Source of the DNA: Crotalaria pallida
Taxonomy: Eukaryota > Streptophyta > Magnoliopsida > Fabales > Fabaceae
NCBI GenBank assembly: GCA_037953625.1
Contig: CM075655.1
Coordinates: 80,627,501 to 80,691,500, forward strand
Direction: 5' to 3'
DNA: 64,000 nucleotides
Shown here: in pieces, positions 1 through 9,584 of the stretch
Layout: each line of letters starts with the position of its first letter
Numbering within the stretch: the stretch's first letter is position 1
Notes under the pieces: generated by a model
The model's database searches: none
Seen by the model: only the letters and a program-made list of their open reading frames with translations
What the model was told of the DNA's origin: nothing
Made by a program: the position numbers and the translations under genes

Positions 1-806
1 TTGTGGCCTCCTTCAACAGTTTTTGAATAAATTCCAAAGACATCTTAGAATCACGTGCCTGTACAAATTTCACACAATTTCGATCAGTTTCCAATATTGC
101 AAGAATTACTTGATCACAAATAAAGCAAAGTTAATTAGCCGCGATACACTAAGAAACCTTTATCTTTCAACTTCTTAAAAAAATGACATCAAAAAGCAGT
201 TTTGGTAAGAAACTAAGAATGATAACTTTACTTTTAGAGCCTTTTCCGTGCAATTAGCCTTCTTCAGCTCAATCTCAACCAATGGCAACTCATCAACTGC
301 AAAACATACACCAAACCTTGCGACACTGTAAATTAACAAGTAGAGAATAAAAAATGCACCAGCCTTAAATAAAAACTATCATGAAGCTGAAAGAATCCAC
401 AATACCTTGAATTTTTAAAGATAAACCTGCAGCAAAATAAAGCCTTAGCATGCTATAGGACCTATAACCAGCGATTGAATCAATTTGAAACCCTAGAACT
501 CAAAAATGCAAACAAAAAAAGTATGGAAACAGAGAAATCAAATTTTGAAACCCTAAAATTAAAAGCTCAAGCAGCAGAAGCAGAGCGTTATGGAGTGGGA
601 GTGAGAATGAGAGATTGAGAAAGGAACTCACCGATCCTTGTGAGATTGAGCAGAGAAGGAAGAGTGATACTCGAAGGCAGAGAAGGGAGAGTGCTCCTCG
701 AAGGCAAGGGAGTTCGAGAGTGAGAAGAGAGTTCGAGAGTAAGAGTGAGCAGCGTGAGAAGGGAGAGTGAGAAGGTAGTGAGAAACGAGTGGCGTATACG
801 TGCCAA
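1..806 (-). CDS. 5' part of an unidentified spliced gene, running off the window
   Basis: Putative minus-strand gene, not recognised. Visible pieces, in gene order: a CT-rich leader/first exon ending at 632 with donor GTGAGT; a 21-nt microexon 406-426 flanked by TTTTGCTGCAG and GTATTG; an exon 232-296 after TATGTTTTGCAG and before GTAAAG, coding VDELPLVEIELKKANCTEK plus ALK; and an exon 1-108 coding VILAILETDRNCVKFVQ followed by ARDSKMSLEFIQKLLKEAT. The first three exons join in one frame, and that frame opens with an ATG at 806, though the first-exon peptide is low-complexity Ser/Leu and may really be leader. The last junction does not close: exon 232-296 ends in phase 0, while the next exon needs one carried base. 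So either an acceptor is misplaced or the gene is decayed. The charged, helix-like peptides do not name a family. Coding is likely; the structure is uncertain. Confidence 0.4.
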
Positions 807-959
807 ATGTACGTGTAAACGTGCAACTTACGGGAGTTATAAAACTGCCGCAATTTTGGAGTATAAAATTAAGCACCGACGACAGTTCACAAAACCACCG
901 CAAATATTCCGTCACAAAAAGCTGCATTTCTTGTGATGTTTTAAGAAATTCAAAATAGC

Positions 960-2462
960 ATATAATATCCAAACGCAATCAGTTTTTTCTTTTCAAATTA
1001 TAAATATCATGAAAAAGAAATTGTTACTTCCCATTATTAAGGTCTCATTTAGTTGTTATCAATTTATTGTTTTTTGTTTTTTAAAAAAAAATCTGATAAG
1101 ACTTGTAACTATTAAGCTATCTAATAAGGGTGAATTGCTAAGAATTAGTAAAATTTTGAATTTGATAAGAAGGAATCCGGTAAGCTAAGAAATTATTAAA
1201 CACTAAGTAAATGACTTCCGTTTGTTGTGAAAATCCCTTAGTTATAGGAAGCATAATTGATATTTTAAACACTATAATTTCAAATAGATAAACTAATTTT
1301 GAAAATAACAAACTAATTTCAGATTTTTCTCAAATTTGAAATTTTGATTTTTAACCAAACACATATTTGAAAAATTATGTGATGATTTTTTTTAAACCCA
1401 AAAATTATGAAATTATGTGGTAGTGTCACATAAGCTATTTTGAATTGAAGGTATACTCTTTTCATAAGATACATATAATTGATTGTAAATTTTTTTAATT
1501 GATGTTGTACAATTGCATATTAATTTTTACACAATAGAATCAACATTATATTTCAAAGTTGAGAAGTTGTGATTTGATCCATGATTTTTTTTTAAAAAAT
1601 ATTCCGAATAAATCTCCAAGTTGTGATATGCTCAAAATTGTAGTATGTTTCAAAATTAAATTCAAATTTTGGAATTTAAAATTTTGTAATTGGAATTGTA
1701 AATTAGGTTTTAAATTTTTCAAAGTAGAATCAATTTTTCTTGAAAGTATGTTTAAAATTTCGATAGTTGTTATTCGATCCCCATTAATTTTATGGTTATT
1801 TTGCAAATAATATTATGAAATCTTCAAGTTGTGTTATGATCAATAATTTTTTTGAACATTTTAGATTTTAATCAATTTTTTAATATTAGAATCATTTGAA
1901 TATTTAAGATTTGAATATTATCAAAAAGTAGTTAATGAATTCCTAAAATATTCTTTTTCTTTTATTTTTACACAATATATAGAAATATTGTTTTTAAATA
2001 TTTTTAGTTAATTAAAAAAATAAAAATTTGAGAAAAAGCTAAGAAAGCAACACCTCACCATTTTTTGAATTTCAAGTATCCTCTTTTTATATTATATAAT
2101 TGATGATGTTTACAAATGATTTGAAATAAGAGACTACAACATTTACTCTTATATATAAATGTTTTTTTTATATATACTTTCCAAGTAACCAGTGAATTTG
2201 TTGGGTTTTTTTTGTCTTTTTTGAAAAATTCAGCATATCTTTGTAACGATTGTTTAAACCGATGTTTCTTGTTTTTATTTTTTTTTAAATCCTATTAGAG
2301 TTAAAGTGATGAGATTGAATCAATATTTTATTATCCATTAGTTACAATGCTTTTAGTATCTATTTCAAAGCATTTCAGTATCCAATTATTCCTTAGTCAC
2401 AGAAACACCATATATAAAGCCGATTATGATTAACTATAAAAATAAATTATTAATAAGTAAAA
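960..2462. other. AT-rich intergenic DNA, no gene seen
   Basis: About 1.5 kb of very AT-rich sequence with frequent stops in all frames. I see poly-T/poly-A runs and TTTCAAAATT-type simple sequence, but no paired terminal repeats, coding signature or RNA gene. The short frames at 1546-1810 are on opposite strands of low-complexity AT sequence and are not believable genes. The last five bases, GGTAT, are the left target duplication of element 1. Confidence 0.6.
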
Positions 2463-2467
2463 GGTAT

Positions 2468-3045
2468 TGTAGTGGACCTTCAATAGGCCGAGCATTTCCC
2501 GACCAAAGCTTCCTTGGACCGACCGGTTAGACACTGGAACAAGGCATACGGTCGGAAAGTTACACCGAGTAGATTGGGTTTCTGTAGAGAGGTCACACGC
2601 TAATAAGATTAACCCCGAGCACAGGACTTTCATCCTTATCGTTTATAGTCTCACCAAAGCATAACTACCTCTCCTAGATTCCCACGACTCTTGGTTAGAT
2701 AAACACGGCATTTGATAAAGTCTATCGCATACAGGATTTACGGATGTTATCTTATCATAACCCTTACGAATCCTACTTGAATTCTTCATCTTCAAAAGCC
2801 TTATCAGAATGGCCCATGACACACAGGTAATCCCCTATAAGTACCACCATGCTATAGGGGCTAAGGTACGTCTTCTCATCCCTAAGTTGACACTAGCACA
2901 CACTTTGTTGACTAGGGAGAACCTGATTATCCCAACTGGATATTCAGAAATCCTAAGAGTCCTACATAAATCTCTTTGCTGGGATCACTCTTTAATTTGG
3001 AGTTTCTACATAGCTTCAAGGTTGATCATGGTTAAGGACACGACA
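2468..3045 (+). repeat. 5' LTR of element 1
   Basis: A 578-bp LTR, TG...CA, directly followed by the PBS. It matches the 573-bp LTR at 12798-13370. The length difference is a 5-bp indel where this copy reads CTTTAATTTGGAG and the other CTTTGGAG. The U3 should end near the TATA-like CTATAAGTA at 2835. Confidence 0.95.
2832..2860 (+). promoter_or_regulatory. TATA-like core promoter inside a palindrome, element 1 LTR
   Basis: CCCCTATA (2832-2839) and TATAGGGG (2853-2860) are perfect 8-bp inverted arms around a 13-base loop. The left arm contains the only good TATA-like box of the LTR (CTATAAGTA). The palindrome is kept unchanged in the 3' LTR. Transcription would be expected to start about 30 bases downstream, near 2865-2870. 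Promoter use is inferred; the palindrome is seen. Confidence 0.5.
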
Positions 3046-3063
3046 TTGGCGCCGTCTGTGGGA
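3046..3063 (+). other. Primer-binding site of element 1
   Basis: TTGGCGCCGTCTGTGGGA follows the LTR immediately. Its TGGCGCCGT is complementary to a tRNA 3' end ...ACGGCGCCA, which fits plant tRNA-Asp; the bases further in do not extend that match well. Element 2 has the same site in its own orientation. Confidence 0.8.
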
Positions 3064-3094
3064 ACCTGAATAACATATCATTTCCACCACCACT

Positions 3095-5100
3095 ATGGTC
3101 ACCACCAGAAGTCAGGTGGGCGATCTCCGTGACCGCATCGCCCGCACCCGTGACAGGCCCAAAAACGCTAATAACAACGATCCACAGCCTCAGTCTGCGG
3201 GTGATCTGCGTGACTTTCTCAACCATAATCGTGGAAATAACGGGCAACCGCCATGAACATCTCATTCTGGGGCAGGGAATAACCCCCAGCCACCAAACCA
3301 TTCACAAAGCCAGCCACCCCCTAATCGTAGCCAAAATCGTAGTGGAAATCACGCTACCCACTCCCAAACACCACAATCTTCTCATCCTAGGGCTGGGAGC
3401 AATCCCCAACCCCTCCAAGTTTTACGAACCATACTGCCTCCACCACCACCACCACCCCCTCCTACACCGCCTCCCTCTACCCATGGTGATTCAAGTAGCA
3501 CAGCCCCAACCACCCGAAACACATCTAGGACCACTGGAACCCGAGCACACCATGGGCGAAACACCCAACGCACCCCTCCTATCCCACCCAACCCCGACCA
3601 TATAAGTTCAACACCTATAACCAGATTGAATCCAGGAAGAACTGCACCTGGAAACTCTCGTCATAGTCATTCCATCAGCAGATCCTATGCAACATCTGCA
3701 TCTGCTCGGGCTCGGGAGCAAGAGATGATCAACATTCTTAATAGGCAAACGGCTTTAATCGAACAACAAGGACGTGCTATTGCCGACCTTCAACAACAAG
3801 CTATGGCGAGGATTGCTCAAAGTCAACCGACTACCATACCACCACAAAACCCAATGACACAAGCCATGGACCCACAGCCATTTCCGGTAATGCAACTTCC
3901 CCCACCACAAAATTTCCTTGCTAACCCTTCCGCGAACCAGGATCAGGGTAATTTCCACCCTGGTCATCCCTTTACTCCATATATCATGGCGTTTGAAACC
4001 CCTCAGGGATACTTGGGCCCATCTAACGTACCACATTACAACAGTCTAACTGATCCAGTGGACCATCTTGTCTCTTATGAGGGAGCAATGAACTATTATG
4101 GAGGTGGCGAACAGATGAAATGCCGAGCATTTTCTATGACTCTCGAACCCTCAGTTTTAAGGTGGTACTCATCCCTCCCCCGTAACTCTATTAATTCATG
4201 GGAGGAGATGAAGCGAGTATTTTTAAATAGATACACAGCTAGATGCATTCAACCCAAATCCGACCACACGTTGGCAGTAGTCACGTAAAAACAGGATGAA
4301 TCATTGAAAGATTACCTATCACGCTTCCACGCGGAGGCTAGTTCAGTACCTCGGTTAGAGCCAGGAGTGGCTGTCCTATTATTTACACAAGGTTTACAGC
4401 CGGGAGATTTCAGGAAGTCGTTGATTGGGAAACCTCCAAAAGATATGGCCGAGCTGAGACATAGGTAAAATAAATTCATCAACTTGGAGGAATTCCACAA
4501 AGGGCAGAAATTCAGAGAAGATAGACAACGAGCCGACCCTCAAGGCCAGAACAAACAAAAACGTGACGAACGTTTTGGTGGGAGACAAGATAGGAATGAT
4601 CGGGACCGAAGGGTTCCTCTAAGGAATAAATTTCAGGAATACACTCCTTTAACTGTTCCAAGGAGTCAAATCCTTCGTGAAACAATGCAGATTGACTTAC
4701 GCTCGGCCCAAAGACCTTCGTCTTTAAGAAAGGGCGCACAACGTGATAGGTCGAAGTATTGTGACTTTCACAAAGAATATGGGCATACGACTGATGAATG
4801 CATCTGGTTGAGGGATCTAATTGAAGAAATGATCAGAGATGGTAAACTACAACAATATATCAGAGATGCAGCCGGTCGAAGAGGTAGGAACAGATCCCAG
4901 TCGCCAATAAAATCCAAACGCCAAAGAAGTAGGTCACCAGATGATAGAAATACAGGGAGACAGAGAACCGACCCCACTCCAGCTACTGATACAAACCCTA
5001 CTAAAAATGAATTCTTAGTCAACACTATTGCGGGAGGTTTTGCAGGAGGTGGAGAGAAGAAGGCCGACAGAAAGAAGTACATTAACCAGATTTTGGCAGT
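3095..5100 (+). pseudogene. gag: gag region of element 1, broken by three stops
   Basis: Gag is the structural protein that forms the virus-like particle. The frame starts at ATG 3095, 49 bases after the PBS (element 2 has the same spacing), with MVTTRSQVGDLRDRIART. A Pro/Ser/Asn-rich N-terminus with a run of prolines is followed near 4040-4250 by the conserved retrotransposon gag domain (DPVDHLVSYEGAMNYY, MKCRAFSMTL, WYSSLP, WEEMKRVFLNRY). A zinc-knuckle-like motif CDFHKEYGHTTDEC lies at 4760-4801, followed by a basic Arg/Ser stretch typical of nucleocapsid. In-frame stops lie at 3254 (TGA), 4286 (TAA) and 4466 (TAA). The frame stays open and homologous after each, so these are point mutations rather than ends. 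All three fit CGA or CAA changed by C-to-T. Gag and pol were probably one continuous frame. Confidence 0.9.
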
Positions 5101-5134
5101 CAGTCAGAAACCCATAGCCAAGAGGTCAACAAAA

Positions 5135-5790
5135 AATGTTCCCATTATTTTTGATGATGACGATTTGGATGGAATCCTTCCAGGCCATAATGACCCCATG
5201 GTGATCACTGCCCTTATTGGTAATTACGAGGTGAAACGCGTCTTTATCGACCAAGGGAGCTCGGCGGACATTATGTTTTTCCCTCTATTCAAAGCTCTTA
5301 AACTCAGGGAATGCAATCTCACTCCTTTTGAAGGGGAATTGATCGGTTTTACTGGAGACACCATTGAACCTAAGGGATACATCCAACTTTCTGTCACCCT
5401 CGGACAATAGCCCTCGGCTAGGACTGAGATAGTTAAATTTCTGGTGGTCGACTGTCCAGCGGCCTACAACGCCATTCTTGGGAGAACTTCTTTGCAGGCA
5501 TTCGGAGCGGTAGTGTCAACAGTTCATTTAGCTATGAAGTTTGTTGGTACAGATGACAAGGTGGTAACAGTCAAGGCCGAGCAAGAAGCAGCAAGAAAAT
5601 GTTACAACGCTATTTTGGGGAAGGTTAAAAGCAAGGATCAGAACAATTTGGAAAGAGTCTCTCTTGGTAAAGGCAATATCAACTTGGCGGATCTTGATAT
5701 GCGGGATCAATCCGACAGAAATAGACCGACTCCAAAGGGACAGCGGGAATTCCTGACATTATCCGACGATCCTGTTAGATAAATAAAAAT
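5135..5790 (+). pseudogene. aspartic protease region of element 1, two stops
   Basis: The retroviral-type aspartic protease cleaves the Gag-Pol polyprotein. The active-site loop reads FIDQGSSADI (Asp codon at 5249-5251), the DxGSS form that plant Tat elements use in place of DTGA. The second half has VVDCPAAYNAILGRTSL (about 5444-5494), the conserved 'AILGR' segment of this family. An in-frame TAG at 5408-5410 cuts the domain and a TAA at 5780-5782 separates it from RT; both fit CAG/CAA glutamine codons mutated by C-to-T. Same frame as gag and RT. Confidence 0.85.
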
Positions 5791-7210
5791 TGGTTCCGAC
5801 CTGCCCATAAGTGTTAAAGATGAATTGACAGCTCTGCTGATTTCAAATAAGGATCTGTTCGCTTGGACTTCAGCGGATATGCCAGGAATCGACCCAAATT
5901 TTATTTGTCACAAGTTGAGTATTCTTCCGGGGGCAAAGCCAGTGGCACAACGCAAAAGGAAAGTTAGCGCTGAAAAGGTTGCAGCCATTGAAGAAAAGGT
6001 TGCCGAATTACTCCGAGCCGGCTTCATACGGGAAATTGACTATACTAACTGGTTAGCTAACACCGTCTTGGTCAAAAAGCCCAATGGGAAGTGGCGGATG
6101 TGTGTCGACTACACAGACTTGAACAAAGTCTGCCCAAAAGACCAATACCCACTTCCCGTCATTGACAAGCTCATCGACAGCTCGGCCGGTTACAAACTCC
6201 TCTCATTCATGGATGCTTACTCTGGTTACAACCAGATACCAATGTTCCCTGCCGATCAAGATAAAACAGCATTCATCACCGATAAAGTAACTTACTGTTA
6301 CAATGTAATGCCTTTAGGATTGAAGAACGCGGGAGCTACTTATCAAAGAATGATGAACAAGGTTTTTCAAGGTATGATCGGCTCCAACATGGAGGTCTAT
6401 ATTGATGACATTATAGCAAAAAGCAGACAGCAAGAAAACCATGCCCAGGACCTCAAGACAATACTGGACCAAGTAAGAAAATATTCCATGAGGTTGAATC
6501 CTGAAAAGTGCGTGTTCGGAGTCCCCGCCGGATCTTTCCTCGGCTTTATGTTAACTGAAAGGGGTATTGAAGCCAATCCAGATAAATGCAAAGCAATCCT
6601 TGAAATGAGAAGTCCAGCTAGTGTTAAAGAAGTCCAACAACTCACGGGCCGAGTGGCAGCCCTCTCCAGATTCTTATCCCAAGCCGCTCGGAAAGCTTTG
6701 CCATGGTACCAGCTCCTTAGGAAAAACAAAGATTTCCTTTGGGACGAGCACTGTGAGCAAGCTTTTGTTCAATTGAAGGAGTATCTTTCCAGTCTACCAG
6801 TCCTCCACAGCCCTCTTTCTGGTGAAAATCTCATTCTATACATGTCGGTAGCAGAGGCAACGGTCAGTTCGGTTTTTGTACGAGAAGATTCGGGACTGGA
6901 AGCCCCAATATTTTTTGTTAGCCGAGCTCTTCAGGGATCCGAGTTAAGATATCAAAAGCTTGAGAAACTTGCATACTGTTTGGTCATTTCTGCTCGGAGA
7001 TTGAGACAATACTTCCAAGCACATAGAATCCTTGTGAGAACAGCCCAACCTCTTAGACAGGTTCTTCACAAACCCGACCTAGCAGGCAGAATGGTTTCAT
7101 GGTCAGTCGAATTGTCTGAATTTGACATCACCTATGAACCGAGGAAGGCGATGAAATCTCAAGTTCTTGCTGACTTCGTCACTGCGTTCACAGATATTCC
7201 CTCGAACACC
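5791..7210 (+). pseudogene. reverse transcriptase and RNase H of element 1
   Basis: Copies the element RNA into DNA. The RT palm has the conserved WRMCVDYTDLNK, LLSFMDAYSGYNQI (first catalytic Asp), VMPLGLKNAGATYQRMM and the polymerase box YIDD at 6398-6409; YIDD is an accepted variant of YVDD. The thumb and connection follow (RLNPEKCVFGVPAG, FLGFMLTERGIEANP). The RNase H domain reads VSRALQGSELRYQKLEK and RRLRQYFQAHRI, ending about 7190 with DITYEPRKAMKSQVLADF. The frame is open from 5783 through this domain, in the same frame as gag. No mutation is visible in the RT active site, so this stretch is intact in sequence but is not reached by normal translation because of upstream stops. Confidence 0.92.
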
Positions 7211-7780
7211 CCTCAAAATTTATGGTCGGTATATGTAAATGGATCGAGCGACAGGAAAGGAGCCGGAGCCGGGATCATCATTGAAAACCCCGAAGGATTG
7301 TGCATGGAGTACTCATTGAAGTTCGAGTTCCAAACGACAAACAATCAAGCGGAATACGAGGCAGTTCTTGCAAGCCTCAAGATGGTTCATGAGTTTGGAG
7401 CGAGGCGGGTGTCAGTTTTCAGTGACTCGCAATTAGTAGTTTCTCAGATTAAGGGGCAATACTCGGCAAAGGAACCCATCTTACAGAAATATCTTGAAGA
7501 GGTGAGGCGAATTATTTCCAATTTTTCTGAATTTGACATTTCCCATGTCCCGAGAGATTCAAATTCCCGAGCCGATATTTTATCAAAATTGGCAAGTACC
7601 AAAGGGTCGGAAAACAATAAGACACTGATACAAGAAACCATTCTCCAACCGAGTGTCATTCTAGCTGTTTCATTGTCTCAATCATGGATGGATCCGCTTC
7701 TTACCTATTTGCAACATGGTTTCGTTCCCCAAGATCAGGCAGAGGCTCGAAAATTGGTTAAGAAGGCCGCTCAATACACA
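7211..7780 (+). pseudogene. second, archaeal-type RNase H (aRNH) of element 1, catalytic Asp lost
   Basis: An additional RNase H typical of the Tat lineage, lying between the retroviral RNase H and integrase. Expected catalytic residues are Asp, Glu, Asp, Asp. The sequence shows Glu in NNQAEYEAV, Asp in VFSDSQLVVS and Asp in NSRADILSKLAS. The first Asp is replaced: SVYVNGSS (Asn codon AAT at 7238-7240) where element 2 has IYVDGSS. This is a single G-to-A change and should abolish activity. The rest of the fold is well kept, so the loss is probably recent. Confidence 0.88.
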
Positions 7781-8919
7781 GTTCTGGATGGAGTTCTGTA
7801 CAAAAGAGGGTTTGGTTCTCCCATGCTCAGATGTGTCCACCCATCCCAAGCCGAGGAGATACTAGAAGAGATCCACGGTGGAGTCTGCAGCCACCATATG
7901 GGTGGAAAATCCCTAGCTCGGAAAATAATTCGGGCATGTTACTTTTGGCCTACATTGCAAAAAGACGTCATGGAACATGTTAAGAAGTGTGTTCAATGCC
8001 AGTTTCACAGCGACATCTACCAAAGACCTGCAGAAGAGCTACACTCTCTCGACGCCCCTTGGCCTTTTATCAGTGGGGTATGGACATCATCGGAAAGTTT
8101 CCCACTGCACCAGGGCAACTCAAATTTGCAGTAGTGGCTATTGACTACTTCACTAAGTGGATTGAAGCGGCACCATTAGCAACAATCTCTACGGCCCGTA
8201 TTCAATCTTTCTTTGTGAAGGAAATTATCTCTCGGTTCGGAGTGCCTCATGCCATAGTTACTGATAATGGATCGCAGTTCGTAGCCTCCCACTTTCAACA
8301 ACTAGCAGCTGACTTGGGAATCACTCACTATTTCAGTTCTGTTGAACACCCACAAACAAATGGGTTAGCCGAGGCCGCCAACAGAACCATCTTGGATGGA
8401 ATAAAAAAGAAACTTGGTAATGCAGCCGACACTTGGGCGGATAAACTCCCGAGCGTCTTATGGTCACACAAGACAACTATACACTCATCAACAGGTGAAA
8501 CTCCTTTTCGATTGACATACGGCTGTGACGCAGTCATTCCGATCGAAAAGCGAATCCCTACCTTTAGGATGCTTGAACGTCCTTCAGAAACTAATGACCG
8601 TTTGCTCAGCGAAGAACTCATTTTACTTGAGGAAATTCGAAAGAATGCTGCAGCTCATGAAAAAAGAATAAAGGAACGGCAAGCTCGGGAGTACAACAAG
8701 AAAGTTCGTCCGCGAAGTTTTGAAGTTGGAGACTTGGTCCTTCGCCGAGCAGTTATCGGTAAAGGAAATGCTGGAGTTGGAAAATTGAAGCCAAAGTGGG
8801 AAGGTCCATATCGAGTGAAGGCTAAATCTGGAACTGGTGCTTACAAACTGGAAACTCTCTCGGGCACGGAAATCAATAACAGCTGGAACGTGGCCAAGCT
8901 CAGAGCTTATTACAGCTAA
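7781..8919 (+). pseudogene. integrase of element 1, frameshifted
   Basis: Inserts the DNA copy into the host genome. The zinc domain shows HGGVCSHHMGGKSLARK and KKCVQCQ. The core has MDIIGKFP (first Asp), VTDNGSQF (second Asp, about 8262) and HPQTNGLAEAANR (Glu, about 8371). The C-terminus has GDLVLRR, KWEGPYRV and ends NSWNVAKLRAYYS at TAA 8917-8919. The frame shifts at 8063-8070: the coding text PWPFYQWGMD needs one more T in the run of four Ts, so a single-base deletion moves the core out of the pol frame. The catalytic triad itself is intact. Confidence 0.9.
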
Positions 8920-9440
8920 GCTCCTATTTTTCATTTTTGTTTACAGATAGATTAGTCTATTGCTCAGAATTGTTTAGGTTGAATAAACGAAGGTTAACTT
9001 CCTTCTTAGATTACAGATAAATTGTTAGGAATTATTTAGCAAATGAGCAATTTCTTCTTTGTATCCTTTTATCAATAAAATTCGTCAATTTCTTTGGAAT
9101 TCTCATATTTATGAACATTGTGAAACGACATACGACTCATTTGGTTCGGCTAGCCACCGAGCGAAATCGAGAAACAGCTCTTTACGAGAGTTCAACAACG
9201 TATTCGTAGAACGCCCGAATTCAGGAAATTACTTTCCTTATTTCGCGGTCTGAGGGTCCCGCTTCGGCTAAAGTCGACGATCCGAGTTCTGCTCACAATC
9301 CATTATACCCCCGAGTAAAATAATTTGTAAACTATTTGTTCAGAATTGTATCTCGGAAAATACCAAGGGTCACGTGACAAACATAACCAAAAATAACGAA
9401 GCACAATTTGCATACACAACAAATTAATATAAGTTCAGTA

Positions 9441-9561
9441 AAAGATAAAGTAAATTGTTCGAGACAGCCAAGGAAAACGCTCGAATACAACGAGCAACAA
9501 AAAGATAAAGTAAATTGTTCGAAACAGCTAAGGAACAACGCTCGGATACAACGAGCAACAA
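9441..9561 (+). repeat. two-copy 60-bp tandem repeat in the element 1 spacer
   Basis: Copies start at 9441 and 9501 with AAAGATAAAGTAAATTGTTC and both contain CGAGCAACAAAAA. The 8920-9584 spacer between pol and the antisense gene is otherwise non-coding. It separates two convergent genes and should hold the 3' ends of both transcripts. Confidence 0.85.
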
Positions 9562-9584
9562 AAACCGACCACCAAAATTCAAAA

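Noticed and set aside
2430..2633. Minus-strand frame at the 5' LTR and its twin at 12772-12972
   Set aside because: The same frame occurs in both LTRs simply because the LTRs are copies; no coding signature.
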